Assembly: GCA_024639145.1 (NCBI GenBank)
Contig: JAHEIZ010000001.1
Location: 1 to 64,000 of the forward strand
Direction: 5' to 3'
DNA from: Actinomycetes bacterium
Lineage (GTDB): Bacteria; Actinomycetota; Actinomycetes; S36-B12
DNA: 64,000 nucleotides
Shown: positions 47,755-56,777 of the stretch, piece by piece
Layout of the letters: each line of letters opens with the position of its first letter
Position numbering within the stretch: position 1 is the first letter of the stretch
Position numbers and translations under genes: made by a program
The notes under the pieces: model-generated
The model's input: the letters and a program-made list of their open reading frames with translations, nothing else
Database searches by the model: none
Told to the model about the DNA's origin: nothing

Positions 47755-48447
47755 CTAGACCGCCGGGCCGGCCTTGTAGCCGACGCCTCTCACCGTGAGC
47801 ACGACTTCAGGCTGATCGGGGTCATCCTCGATCTTGGCGCGAAGTCGCTGCACGTGGACATTGACGAGTCGAGTGTCGGCGGCGTGACGATAGCCCCAGA
47901 CCTCTTGCAAGAGCACTTCACGCGTGAATACCTGGCCGGGCTTTTTCGCGAGACACACGAGCAGGTCGAATTCGAGCGGCGTGAGCGCGAGAGGCAATCC
48001 ACCACGAGTGACTGTGTGCGCGTTCACGTCGATGATCAGGTCGCCGATCGCGAGATTCGACGAAGTGGAATCCTCATGCCGACGCACGCGTGCGCGGATG
48101 CGGGCGACGAGCTCCTTGGGCTTGAACGGCTTGACGATGTAGTCGTCGGCGCCGGCCTCCAGGCCCACGACGACGTCGACGGTGTCGCCGCGAGCAGTGA
48201 GCATGACAATCGGCACGCCTGAGTCCTGGCGAATGGCACGGCAGATATCGATGCCGTCCATGCCCGGGAGCATGAGGTCGAGCAGCACGATGTCGGGCCG
48301 TGAGTCGTGGAAGGCCTGCACAGCCTGTGCGCCATCAGCGCAGAACACCGGCTCGAAGCCCTCGCCCCGAAGGACGATGCCGAGCATCTCCGAGAGAGCC
48401 GCGTCGTCATCGACGACCAGGACTCTGCCTCGGGCTGATGTGCTCAT
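47755..48447 (-). CDS. mtrA: Response regulator MtrA (OmpR/PhoB family)
   Basis: A 230-residue response regulator. The receiver domain has the acidic pair Asp13/Asp14, the phosphoacceptor Asp57 (LLDLMLPG) and Lys in VKPF. The C-terminal winged helix (about 130-230) ends GVGYKAG. MtrA is a central cell-cycle and cell-wall regulator of actinobacteria. The ATG at 48447 is preceded by the CPBP-protease gene 12 bases upstream on the same strand; tmk, usual upstream neighbour in mycobacteria, is absent here. Confidence 0.96.
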   Translation of the reverse strand: MSTSARGRVLVVDDDAALSEMLGIVLRGEGFEPVFCADGAQAVQAFHDSRPDIVLLDLMLPGMDGIDICRAIRQDSGVPIVMLTARGDTVDVVVGLEAGADDYIVKPFKPKELVARIRARVRRHEDSTSSNLAIGDLIIDVNAHTVTRGGLPLALTPLEFDLLVCLAKKPGQVFTREVLLQEVWGYRHAADTRLVNVHVQRLRAKIEDDPDQPEVVLTVRGVGYKAGPAV

Positions 48448-48459
48448 ATGCCTATGGTG

Positions 48460-49215
48460 TCATCCCGCCAGTCCGGCTGCGACAAGTACCGCAGCAGGAA
48501 GGTTATTGACGCTGTGAGCAACCATGCCGGCCCCGAGCGAGCCGGTGCGCCAGCGCAGGAAGCCCAGCACCAGGCCCACTCCCCCCACGACGAGGATCCG
48601 CGCCGGCTCGAAGTGAAACAGGGAGAAGACCACGGCGGAGAGCACGATGGTGAGTCCCGGAGAGTAGCCATGCTTGCGCAGGCCCGCGAAGACCAGCCCG
48701 CGGAAGGCGAGCTCCTCGACGACAGGTGCCCCGAAGGCCAGCAGGAAGGCAAAGAGGACGATGACCGGCCGGCCGGCGGAATCGGAGAGCTCCGCTGCCA
48801 CGTCGCCTGCTGACGAGGTGAAGTCCCCGAAGATCAGAGTCGAGAGCCCTGCGAGCCCCGCTGCCACTGCGAGGGACACGACTCCCCCCAGCACGCCGAT
48901 GCCGAGGTCGCGCCAGGTGAGGCGGATCCCGAGATCGATGACTGGTCCGTTGCCTCTCATTCGCGTGGCGAGCATTGGCCAGCCTGCGAGCATCGCCCAC
49001 GGCGCCAGGGTGCCGAGCAGGATCACGATCACTCGAGGCGCACCGAAGAGGTGAAGGGTCACGGCCACGATCGCAGCGAGCACGAGGGCCCCGCCGAGCA
49101 TGATCCAGGAGTCCCACAGGCTCCATCGCGGGGCCCGAAGCTGAACACCTGACTCCTCGGCCAGTGCGACGGTGATCGGGCAGCCCAGGTAGTCAGCGGG
49201 CGGCAGGGGCTTCAC
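48460..49215 (-). CDS. CPBP family intramembrane metalloprotease
   Basis: A 251-residue membrane protein with about seven helices and the three CPBP/Abi motifs: EELAFRG (EExxxR, about 170), FSLFHFEP (about 200) and GMVAHSVNN near the C-terminus. These supply the Glu, His and Asn that bind metal in type II CAAX-like proteases. Function is unknown. It lies 12 bases upstream of mtrA, so readthrough into the mtrAB-lpqB operon is possible. It is divergent from a TetR gene. Confidence 0.88.
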   Translation of the reverse strand: MKPLPPADYLGCPITVALAEESGVQLRAPRWSLWDSWIMLGGALVLAAIVAVTLHLFGAPRVIVILLGTLAPWAMLAGWPMLATRMRGNGPVIDLGIRLTWRDLGIGVLGGVVSLAVAAGLAGLSTLIFGDFTSSAGDVAAELSDSAGRPVIVLFAFLLAFGAPVVEELAFRGLVFAGLRKHGYSPGLTIVLSAVVFSLFHFEPARILVVGGVGLVLGFLRWRTGSLGAGMVAHSVNNLPAAVLVAAGLAG

Positions 49216-49288
49216 GTTCTGACGCTATCGCCAGATTGCCTTCCTCGGACGGGCTGTATCCACATCCCTCCCTTACAGTGAGAGCGTG

Positions 49289-49888
49289 ATGAAGTCGATG
49301 CATCCCACCCGCGAACGCCTCCTGCTCACGACTGTCGAGCTCATGGACACCGAGAATCCGGAGAAGGTCGGCGTTGAGATGGTGCTGGAGAAGTCCGGCA
49401 TCTCAAAGGGCTCGCTCTATCACCACTTCGAGGACTTCCCCGCCCTCATCGAGGCCGCGCTCGTCTACCGCTTCCATCACGTGGTCGACAACTCCATCGA
49501 CCTCATCGCGAACACGGTCGCCACTGCGTCGACCCGCGAGGAGTTCTTCGCCGACATGGAGAAGGTCACCGCTATCACCCACTCACGTGAAATGACGGCC
49601 ATTCGCTTCGAGCGGGCTCGCGCCCTCGGGCACGCCGGCAACTCGGAGCGATTCAAGGAAGCTCTGGGCGTGGAGCAGCAGCGCCTCACCCTCGCCTTCG
49701 CCGATCTCGTGCGCGAGGCTCAGATCCAGGGCTGGGTCACCTCAGACATTGACCCGATGGCTGCCGCCGTATTCATCCAGGCCTACACGATCGGAAAGAT
49801 CGTGGATGAAATAACGCCCGAACCGGTCGACGAGCAGGAGTGGCTGAAACTCATTCACCGGATGGTCGCGCGCACCTTCGCGCCGTGA
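49289..49888 (+). CDS. TetR family transcriptional regulator
   Basis: A 199-residue TetR-type repressor. The N-terminal HTH is typical: GVEMVLEKSGISKGSLYHHFED (about 28-49). The helical C-terminal domain should bind a small ligand. The ATG at 49289 is used; a GTG one codon upstream is possible. It is divergent from the CPBP protease gene, which may be a target by position only. Confidence 0.88.
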   Translation: MKSMHPTRERLLLTTVELMDTENPEKVGVEMVLEKSGISKGSLYHHFEDFPALIEAALVYRFHHVVDNSIDLIANTVATASTREEFFADMEKVTAITHSREMTAIRFERARALGHAGNSERFKEALGVEQQRLTLAFADLVREAQIQGWVTSDIDPMAAAVFIQAYTIGKIVDEITPEPVDEQEWLKLIHRMVARTFAP

Positions 49889-49934
49889 ACCGGTGATCGG
49901 GCGGCGCCACCGGTAATCGAGTTGCTTCGGACGC

Positions 49935-50375
49935 CTAGCCCTGAACCACGATGGTGAAGCTCAGGACGGTCGGCGGAGTTGAGTCTTCGCTGTCGTTGAT
50001 GGCCTGGACAGTGATGAGGGCAGTTCCCGGCTTCTTCGCGATGACTGCCGGAGAAGCGGTGACCGCGCCACTTCCTTCAGCCTGATCGATGGAAACCGCG
50101 TCTGAGTTATCTGACGTGACGAAGAGTTCGCTGCCGGCCGGCGTATCGACATCGATGATCACCATCTGCTCAGGAGCCATAGTGATGGAGGTACCCATGT
50201 CAGCTTCGGTGACGTGAAGAGGCTCCGCAGCAGCGAGCCTGGAGGCCGCTGGCTGCGCGGAAGCCGGTGCGCTCGACGATGACGATTGGGTCGATGTGGA
50301 GCAGGCCGCCAGCGCGGTGGCTGCCAGGAGTGCCGCCGTTGCAAGAACCAGCTTCTTTGAATACATGCGTCGCAC
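49935..50375 (-). CDS. Small putative lipoprotein with Ig-like domain
   Basis: A 146-residue exported protein. A GTG at 50375 has GAGGGG seven bases upstream and yields MRRMYSKKLVLAT, then a hydrophobic stretch and the lipobox LAAC (Cys25). A Ser-rich linker follows. The C-terminal 90 residues are beta-rich with a repeated 'SEDSTPP'/'ITVQAIND' pattern resembling a bacterial Ig-like fold. No family is assigned. It stands alone between a TetR gene and a PAP2 phosphatase. Confidence 0.75.
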   Translation of the reverse strand: MRRMYSKKLVLATAALLAATALAACSTSTQSSSSSAPASAQPAASRLAAAEPLHVTEADMGTSITMAPEQMVIIDVDTPAGSELFVTSDNSDAVSIDQAEGSGAVTASPAVIAKKPGTALITVQAINDSEDSTPPTVLSFTIVVQG

Positions 50376-50450
50376 GTGGCATCCCCTCGTTGAATAGTCA
50401 GTGAATGCTAGCTGAGGGGCAGCCAGTTTCACGCTAGCGCAGCGCGCGGC

Positions 50451-51113
50451 CTAAGCGGCTGAGAGCCTTCGCCGCGCGATCATCGCGCATGACCCGATCA
50501 CGCAGGCCAAGGCCAGTGCCCCCAGCACGTCGGTGAACCAATGAGCGCCGACCACGAGCCGGTCGAGCGACACCACGGTGACCACCACCACGGCCACGAT
50601 CGTCCAGATGATTCGCGCCGTGCGATCCAAATACCCCCAGGCCAGGCCGAGCGCCACGAACGCAATCGTGGTGACGACCAGCACGTGCCCCGAGGGAAAG
50701 GAAGGCTCGCTCTCCGGCGAGAGATTGATGGGAGCGAGAGGCCGAGCACGCCCCTCGATCTTCTTCGCAATCGCGCCGAGCAGGTAGGCGATGAATACCG
50801 AACCGGCGAGGATCACGGCATCGTGCCGCCGGCTCCGGGCCCACAGCACCGCTGACGAGATGAGTGTCACCGCCACCAGGACGACAGGTGTCGTCAGCGT
50901 GGCGATCAGCTTCCCGATGCTCTCCATGACTCCGCTGCGAGAATCAGCGAACCAGGTCGCGAGAGACGTATCGAAGGGGTTCACTCCCCCGTTGGAGTGC
51001 GCCACGATCGCGAGCATGACGAACACCAGTGCGCCGATCACCGCGGTGACCACCAAAGGGAAAACCGAGCTTGCCTTCGCAACTGGTGAGTTCGTGCTTA
51101 TTGCGTTGCTCAT
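50451..51113 (-). CDS. PAP2 family membrane phosphatase
   Basis: A 220-residue phosphatidic-acid-phosphatase type 2 enzyme with about six helices. The three motifs are present: KKIEGRARP (about 112), PSGH (about 139) and LDRLVVGAHWFTDV (about 183), giving the Arg/His catalytic set. It probably dephosphorylates lipid phosphates such as undecaprenyl diphosphate or phosphatidate. The ATG at 51113 follows GAGGAGG and is chosen over an upstream ATG at 51137. Confidence 0.92.
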   Translation of the reverse strand: MSNAISTNSPVAKASSVFPLVVTAVIGALVFVMLAIVAHSNGGVNPFDTSLATWFADSRSGVMESIGKLIATLTTPVVLVAVTLISSAVLWARSRRHDAVILAGSVFIAYLLGAIAKKIEGRARPLAPINLSPESEPSFPSGHVLVVTTIAFVALGLAWGYLDRTARIIWTIVAVVVVTVVSLDRLVVGAHWFTDVLGALALACVIGSCAMIARRRLSAA

Positions 51114-51214
51114 GGGCCTCCTCGGGGAAGACTTCACGATAGGCCGCGACTTCGGAACTGAGCCTCCACGACATTCCCTCGCTTCGGTTTGTTCAGCCAG
51201 GCCTCAGGGAGCAG

Positions 51215-51245
51215 GAAGGGCCGATGCCTCTGGCACCGGCCCTTC
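51215..51245 (-). terminator. Terminator of the first Trp-tail protein gene
   Basis: A 14-bp stem (51215-51228 with 51232-51245, TCT loop on the plus strand) containing one U-G wobble on the minus-strand RNA lies 15 bases after the stop at 51260. Confidence 0.8.
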
Positions 51246-51259
51246 TACGCGTACTTCAT

Positions 51260-52033
51260 TTAGCCGACGATCCAATGGCTGAGGACATTGCTGTAGACCA
51301 GAGTTCGCGTGCAGACCGGGCCGCCCTTGCCACCATTGGCCCACTGGGCCCAGGAATTCCCCCAGCCGCCGCTTCCGGCGCCACCCCAGTTCAGGACGAT
51401 CAGCGCATCTGCATCACAGGTGCCCGAAGACGGCATCCCGAACTGCTGAATCACTGGAGGGGGCGTCGCACCGGAGTTAGCCATCGTGACGTAGGTGCGA
51501 AAAGCGGTCGTGAAATTCCCAAACGTCCAGCCGGAATTGAGGTAGTTCCACGAGGCCGCTCCGCCAGAATACGCATTTGCCGTACCCTGCACTGCCCACA
51601 AGTACGTATTGCCCGGCGCCTCGGCAGTTGAGAGAACCAACGCGAACTGGGTACCAGCGGACACCAATGGCGCATCCAAGAAATTGAATGTCACCCAGGC
51701 GCGGCCGGGATCTATTTGGCCGTAAGTCTTGACGGAGGTCGCCAGCGCGGTGCCTGTCGGAAGCCCTCCGGTAGTCCGGTAGATGCCGAGCGAGAGATCG
51801 GCTCGCACCGCGTTGTCTCGTGAGAGCAACAGGTCAACTGTGGTGAGCGCTCCCGAGATCCCGGGTGTCACGACCTGAGCAACTGGATTATCAGCATCAA
51901 TTCCGGCGGAACTTCCCAGGATGACGGGCACGAATTGCTGATCAAGAGTGCCCGACGCATGTGCACTTCCCATCCCTGCGCTCATCATGATGACAGCGAT
52001 AGCAGCGAGGACGAGGGGTCTGCGGAATCTCAT
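51260..52033 (-). CDS. Exported Trp-tail protein 1 (jelly-roll domain plus W/G-rich module)
   Basis: A 257-residue secreted protein. Signal peptide about 1-27 (cut after SAHA). Residues about 30-185 form a beta-rich domain resembling choice-of-anchor/lectin-like modules (VTPGISGALTTVDLLL, then GLPTGTALAT). A TPPP linker leads to a C-terminal module (about 203-257) with LNWGG, GGWGNSWAQWANGGKGG and VCTRTL, two Cys that may pair, and the ending HWIVG. Close paralogue of the gene at 54142. No enzyme motif. A CTAGGG-type operator lies 63 bases before the ATG. Function unknown; surface binding is inferred. Confidence 0.82.
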   Translation of the reverse strand: MRFRRPLVLAAIAVIMMSAGMGSAHASGTLDQQFVPVILGSSAGIDADNPVAQVVTPGISGALTTVDLLLSRDNAVRADLSLGIYRTTGGLPTGTALATSVKTYGQIDPGRAWVTFNFLDAPLVSAGTQFALVLSTAEAPGNTYLWAVQGTANAYSGGAASWNYLNSGWTFGNFTTAFRTYVTMANSGATPPPVIQQFGMPSSGTCDADALIVLNWGGAGSGGWGNSWAQWANGGKGGPVCTRTLVYSNVLSHWIVG

Positions 52034-52095
52034 GGCGCGAGGCTAGGTGCACGCCCTCGGCTGCCACAGCAACTCCTCGCCGCAGCCTTGCTTCA

Positions 52096-52111
52096 CTGGG
52101 GATATCCCTAC
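52096..52111 (-). promoter_or_regulatory. CTAGGG-N4-CCCTAG-type operator, site 1
   Basis: CTGGGG-ATAT-CCCTAC: half-sites differ from the palindrome at two positions. It lies 63 bases upstream of the ATG of Trp-tail protein 1, exactly as site 3 does for protein 2. Confidence 0.65.
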
Positions 52112-52227
52112 CCGATCAGAGTCGACTCCAGGATTCCACTACGGCGCCTGGACGCAAGCATGAGGAAGGACCGTTGCATCACAAATGCTCTTGGTCCGCA
52201 TTGCAAGACGAGGACCAACATCAGGAC

Positions 52228-53979
52228 CTAATCGAAGGAAAGACCCAGAAGCGAACCGCCGTACATGGTCTGGTCAAGTCGCACGCGCGTTAGCGCGATC
52301 GTTTCCCACGCGGACTTGGAGCCGTCAGGCGCAACCACGCTGCGTACACGAATTGATTGAGGCGCGTGACTGCCGGTTCTGCCACCACCTCGCGCGGCAA
52401 ATGAGGTATCCCCGGTCTCCGCAGTGACTCTTCCAAATTTGGCTGCGACCCAGCCCTTTCCAGGAATATCGGCCTGGACTTCATACTCAGAAATATTGCT
52501 CGCTCCCGGCGAGGTAGGTCGAGTGAGCGTGATGAGAGTGGTCCAGTGACCTGAACCCCACTCTGCGATCCGCGCAATTTTCACATCAGGCCTGGGGAGA
52601 GCATCGGTAACTTCACGCCATGGAAATTCAACGAAGTTACTGTCCCTCAGGAGCCTCTGCATGGGATCAGCGCCTGGCCAAGTTGCGCGAATTCTGTATT
52701 GCACGTATTGCCCGTCGAGCCTCTTCGGCAAGGAAAGCACGGCATTCGAACCCACGATATTTGTCACGGGCTGCCAGGAGCCGACCTGCCCACTTGACGT
52801 TGCTTTCGACCGACGTTGAATCTCGTAGAGAGCATTGTATTTCTTGTTGAGATGCCCACCATCCCAGGCCACATTGATTTTCAAGCCTTCACACCAAGCC
52901 TGGAGACCGACCGGGTCAAAATATCGATCATCATTGTTGCCGACGGGCTGGGAGATACCGTACGTCCAATCCGATTGATTGTCATCAACAAGCGCTTTCA
53001 CTCGCACGGCTATGGGTGCGACTTCCACTCCAGTCGTTGTGTAACCGAGGCCCTCGGCGAGGGTTCCCTGATACAGCTTGTGCCAATTTGTTGCACTTTG
53101 GGGAGTACAAGGAACTGCGCATTCTGCAATTTCCACAACGTGACTCAGACGTTGATCACCTTGATCCGGCGCATCAACCCATGAAATTCTGTAATCCACA
53201 ATGTCATTTGGCTTCCATTCGCTGTCCCAGTCAGAGACGCTCACGCTCTTGGGCGCCGACAGATAATCGGGAACGACCGCATTACTTGGAGCCGACACTT
53301 CACCCCAACCCTTTTCATTCTGAGGTTGGACGGTGAATGTGTATGAGGTACCAGCTTTGAGTCCGAAAACCGTACAAGAGCTGGAAACTTTGCTCGGATC
53401 TGTGTTGAACACCACGCACCCATGGGTCTTGTCAGATGCCCTCACTTCATAACGAATTGTTGGAAGTTGCCCGGAACCTGTTCCCGGCTTCCAGATAACA
53501 GTCGCTGATACCACGCCGGCAACAGCCGTAGGCGCTGTCGCGACTGGGACCGGCGGCAAGTCGGCAGGGGTAGCCGCGAGATCTGGCGATGTGTTTCCAG
53601 CAGTCACCGTGATGTTGAGCGTGGCGCTATCCAGTTCTATTGATGCAGCACCGGCCTGAGCGGATACATAGGTGAGGACGTCATCTGAGGTTGGCGACTG
53701 TGCTAGCGCACTACCAGTGGTCACCGCTGATCCATTTTTGTAGAAACTGCCCACGGTGGGCGTCACAGTCGTGATTCCAGTGCATGAAGTACCGGTCCCA
53801 TACCCATAACCGATATTCAGCGTTTCATTCACATTAATGGTGATGGTTTGCGTTGTTGGCGCACCGACACCACACGTAATTGTGAGACTTGACGCGACGG
53901 CTGGCGCTGCCATGAAGAGCCCGCCTGGGATCAGAAGCCCAGCGGCAACAAGACCTGTCAATGAACGACGGGTGAGCAT
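52228..53979 (-). CDS. Exported fibronectin type III-like repeat protein A
   Basis: A 583-residue secreted protein. The signal peptide is at about 1-30 (ending PAVASS). A first beta-rich domain with a Cys pair (ITCGVGA and GTSCTGI) reaches about 130. About four FnIII-like units follow; the first is clear, with YEVRASDKTHGCVVF, CTVFGLKAGTSYTFTVQP and KGWGEVSAPSNAVVP. No membrane anchor or sorting signal is seen at the C-terminus. The gene is visibly richer in A+T than its neighbours. Partner of the similar gene at 57622. A CTAGGG-type operator lies 112 bases upstream of the ATG. Confidence 0.85.
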   Translation of the reverse strand: MLTRRSLTGLVAAGLLIPGGLFMAAPAVASSLTITCGVGAPTTQTITINVNETLNIGYGYGTGTSCTGITTVTPTVGSFYKNGSAVTTGSALAQSPTSDDVLTYVSAQAGAASIELDSATLNITVTAGNTSPDLAATPADLPPVPVATAPTAVAGVVSATVIWKPGTGSGQLPTIRYEVRASDKTHGCVVFNTDPSKVSSSCTVFGLKAGTSYTFTVQPQNEKGWGEVSAPSNAVVPDYLSAPKSVSVSDWDSEWKPNDIVDYRISWVDAPDQGDQRLSHVVEIAECAVPCTPQSATNWHKLYQGTLAEGLGYTTTGVEVAPIAVRVKALVDDNQSDWTYGISQPVGNNDDRYFDPVGLQAWCEGLKINVAWDGGHLNKKYNALYEIQRRSKATSSGQVGSWQPVTNIVGSNAVLSLPKRLDGQYVQYRIRATWPGADPMQRLLRDSNFVEFPWREVTDALPRPDVKIARIAEWGSGHWTTLITLTRPTSPGASNISEYEVQADIPGKGWVAAKFGRVTAETGDTSFAARGGGRTGSHAPQSIRVRSVVAPDGSKSAWETIALTRVRLDQTMYGGSLLGLSFD

Positions 53980-54090
53980 AGTCTTCCAATCGTCAAGGTG
54001 GAGTACGCAAAAGGGTGAATGTGCGCGTTACGACAGTTTTGGCAGCCCTCGAATATTCAGCAAGCACTCAATCTCCGTTACCCAGCCAAG

Positions 54091-54106
54091 CTAGGGCTTC
54101 CCCCAG
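54091..54106 (-). promoter_or_regulatory. CTAGGG-N4-CCCTAG-type operator, site 2
   Basis: CTAGGG-CTTC-CCCCAG followed by CCAG; 112 bases upstream of the start of FnIII protein A. With its flank it is nearly identical to site 5 in front of FnIII protein B. Confidence 0.7.
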
Positions 54107-54141
54107 CCAGATGGCATGTGCACGGCGCCATCGCACGACCT

Positions 54142-54930
54142 CTAGGAAGCGATCCAGTGACCTAGCGCGTTGCTGTAGGTCAGCGTCCGCGTGCACACAG
54201 AGCCGCCCTTGCCTCCATTGGCCCACTGCGCCCAGGAATCACCCCAGCCGCCGGAACTCGATCCACCCCAGTTGAGTGAACTTGCGGCTGACGAATCACA
54301 AGATGCCGAAGCTCGGGATGCTGAGTTCACGGGCTCAAACTGCTGCAGCACAGGCGGAGGTGTGGCGCCATTTGCTGAGGTCGGCACAACGTAAGTTCGA
54401 AACATCAAGTCTAACCCAACATTCACAGCCCAGCCGCCGCCGTTGTCATAAACAGCAGATCCACCCGAATATCCGGCGACGCCGTAGTAGACCGAATACT
54501 GACCGCCGCCCACCATGCTCTCCGTCAATACATATTCGGTACCGGCGGTGACCGTGGTCGGGTTGGTGAATACGAAGTCAACCCAGGTGGGTGTGATGTT
54601 GACAGTGATTGCGAAGTCGCCTGCGGGTACCGAAGTCGAAGCGAGAGGCGCACCGGTTGGGAGCCCGCCTGAGGCCTGGTAGAGGTAAAGCGTGAATGGA
54701 TTCGCAGGGGTACCCGGGACGGTCACCGAGAGCTCCACGTGACTCAACTGTCCGGTGATACCTGCGGTGAATGACTGGCCGACAACTTGGCCGACGATGG
54801 TCGGGCCGTATCCGCCACTGGAAGTTTCAACGGATTGGTCCAGAGTGCCTGCTGCTGAGGCGATCGGGCAGACGATTACGGCACCAGCGAGCGCAATGGA
54901 GGTGGCGGCAACAACTCGAGAGATTCGCAT
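54142..54930 (-). CDS. Exported Trp-tail protein 2
   Basis: A 262-residue secreted paralogue of the protein at 51260. The ATG at 54930 (MRISRVVAAT) gives a signal peptide of about 27 residues ending IASAAG. The beta-rich domain has SFTAGITGQLSHVELSV and GGLPTGAPLAS. A TPPP linker precedes the tail module with LNWGG, GGWGDSWAQWANGGKGG and VCTRTL, ending HWIAS. Both proteins share the tail almost residue for residue, while the front domains have drifted apart. A CTAGGG-type operator lies 63 bases upstream. Confidence 0.82.
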   Translation of the reverse strand: MRISRVVAATSIALAGAVIVCPIASAAGTLDQSVETSSGGYGPTIVGQVVGQSFTAGITGQLSHVELSVTVPGTPANPFTLYLYQASGGLPTGAPLASTSVPAGDFAITVNITPTWVDFVFTNPTTVTAGTEYVLTESMVGGGQYSVYYGVAGYSGGSAVYDNGGGWAVNVGLDLMFRTYVVPTSANGATPPPVLQQFEPVNSASRASASCDSSAASSLNWGGSSSGGWGDSWAQWANGGKGGSVCTRTLTYSNALGHWIAS

Positions 54931-54992
54931 GCCATCAGCGTTGCGTGGGCAATTGCACCTCACAACTAGAGCATCGCGACTGCCGATCACGA

Positions 54993-55008
54993 CTAGGGGA
55001 ATCCCTAC
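54993..55008 (-). promoter_or_regulatory. CTAGGG-N4-CCCTAG-type operator, site 3
   Basis: CTAGGG-GAAT-CCCTAC, 63 bases upstream of the ATG of Trp-tail protein 2. One mismatch from the palindrome. Confidence 0.75.
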
Positions 55009-55073
55009 CGTTGCTCCCCGTCTTCGGCGCACCAAGTTTCATCACCTAGGCAGGAAGGATCAGCAGGGGAAAC

Positions 55074-55108
55074 GAATGGCCCGCCTACCATCGGCAGGCG
55101 GGCCATTC
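55074..55108 (-). terminator. Terminator of ahcY
   Basis: A perfect 13-bp stem (55074-55086 with 55096-55108, 9-base loop) followed on the minus strand by GTTTCC. It lies nine bases after the ahcY stop and insulates the Trp-tail gene downstream. Confidence 0.87.
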
Positions 55109-55116
55109 ACAGAGTT

Positions 55117-56574
55117 CTAGTAGCGGTACAGCTCCGGCTTGTACGGGCCAGCGACGTCAACGCCGAGGTACTCGGCCTGCTGCTTGGTCAGCTCGGTGAG
55201 GCCGACGCCCAGTGCATCAAGATGCAAGCGGGCAACCTTCTCGTCGAGCTCCTTCGGCAGCGTGTAGACGCCAAGGGGGTACTGATCGAGCTTGGTGAAG
55301 AGCTCGATCTGCGCCAGCACCTGGTTGGTGAAGGAGTTGCTCATCACGAACGAGGGGTGGCCGGTGGCGTTGCCGAGGTTCAGCAGGCGACCCTCGCTCA
55401 GCATGATGATCGAGTGACCGTCGGGGAAGACGAACTCGTCGACCTGCGGCTTGATGGTCTTGCGCTTGATGCCCGGCAGGTTGGTAAGACCAGCCATGTC
55501 GATCTCGTTGTCGAAGTGACCGATGTTGCCGACGATCGCCTGGTGCTTCATCTTCGACATGTGATCGACGGTGATGACGTCGTAGCAGCCGGTTGCGGTG
55601 ATGAAGATGTCGGCAAGGCCGATGACGTCTTCGAGTCGGGCAACCTGGTAGCCATCCATGGCTGCCTGGAGTGCGCAGATCGGGTCGATCTCGGTGATGA
55701 TGACGCGAGCACCCTGGCCGCGCAGTGAGTCAGCCGAGCCTTTGCCGACATCACCGAAGCCGCAGACGACGGCAACCTTGCCGCCGATCATGGTGTCGGT
55801 CGCACGGTTGATGCCGTCGACCAGCGAGTGGCGGCAGCCGTACTTGTTGTCGAACTTGCTCTTGGTGACCGAGTCATTGACGTTGATCGCCGGGAACATG
55901 AGCGAGCCTTCGCGCATCATTTCGTAGAGTCGGTGAACACCGGTGGTGGTCTCCTCGGTGACGCCGAGGATGCCCTTGCCGATCTCGGTCCAGCGGGTGG
56001 CATCTTCGGTGAGCGAACGGCGCAGGGTCTCGAGGACGACTGCGTACTCCTCGGAGGTGCTGGCATCAGCGGTCGGCACGACACCGGCTGCCTCGAACTC
56101 GGTGCCCTTGTGCACGAGCATCGTGGCGTCGCCGCCGTCGTCGAGGATCATGTTCGGGCCCTTGCCGTCCGGCCACATCAGGATCTGCTCGGTGCACCAC
56201 CAGTACTCCGGAAGGGTCTCGCCCTTCCAGGCGTAGACCGGAACACCACTGGGCTTGTCGACGGTGCCGTCGGGGCCGACGACGATCGCGGCCGCTGCGT
56301 GATCCTGAGTGGAGAAGATGTTGCAGGAGGCCCAGCGCACGTCGGCGCCAAGAGCGGTCAGCGTCTCGATCAGCACGGCGGTCTGAATGGTCATATGGAG
56401 CGAACCGGTAATGCGAGCGCCCTTGAGTGGCTTGCTGTCACCGAACTCGGCGCGCATGGCCATAAGGCCCGGCATCTCATGCTCGGCGAGACGGATCTCA
56501 TCGCGGCCGAAATCGGCCAGGGCAAGGTCAGCGACCTTGAAATCGGGGGTGCCATCGGACTTGAACACAGACAT
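55117..56574 (-). CDS. ahcY: Adenosylhomocysteinase
   Basis: A 485-residue NAD-dependent S-adenosylhomocysteine hydrolase that splits SAH into homocysteine and adenosine in the methyl cycle. The NAD loop is [14 protein letters not shown] (about 268-281), substrate residues lie in [13 protein letters not shown] and [13 protein letters not shown], and the C-terminus ends [10 protein letters not shown], all diagnostic. The ATG at 56574 has GAGGAG six bases upstream. It sits alone between two parts of the exported-protein cluster. No SAH riboswitch was recognised in its leader. Confidence 0.97.
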   Translation of the reverse strand: MSVFKSDGTPDFKVADLALADFGRDEIRLAEHEMPGLMAMRAEFGDSKPLKGARITGSLHMTIQTAVLIETLTALGADVRWASCNIFSTQDHAAAAIVVGPDGTVDKPSGVPVYAWKGETLPEYWWCTEQILMWPDGKGPNMILDDGGDATMLVHKGTEFEAAGVVPTADASTSEEYAVVLETLRRSLTEDATRWTEIGKGILGVTEETTTGVHRLYEMMREGSLMFPAINVNDSVTKSKFDNKYGCRHSLVDGINRATDTMIGGKVAVVCGFGDVGKGSADSLRGQGARVIITEIDPICALQAAMDGYQVARLEDVIGLADIFITATGCYDVITVDHMSKMKHQAIVGNIGHFDNEIDMAGLTNLPGIKRKTIKPQVDEFVFPDGHSIIMLSEGRLLNLGNATGHPSFVMSNSFTNQVLAQIELFTKLDQYPLGVYTLPKELDEKVARLHLDALGVGLTELTKQQAEYLGVDVAGPYKPELYRY

Positions 56575-56777
56575 GCAGAACTCCTCGTGAATTCGGCTTA
56601 CAGGGATTGGCGAACGTCACGAGGCTTCGTTGGTTCGCAGGCACTCAATTGTGCCAGATCTCGGGGAATCTGCAGAATCGGCGCACCGCGTTCAGGGCCC
56701 TCCCCATGAGATCTCTCAGGGTCTGGTGCGAACCTTGAGAGGACGACTGCCCGTAGGCCCGCTCAATCGGCCGATTC

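Noticed and set aside
56575-56777. Possible SAH riboswitch or leader element upstream of ahcY
   Set aside because: The only matching piece, CGAGGAG, is the ribosome binding site; the rest of the SAH riboswitch core was not found. The repeated GGTTCGCA/TGCGAACC blocks are 90 bases apart and show no clear fold.
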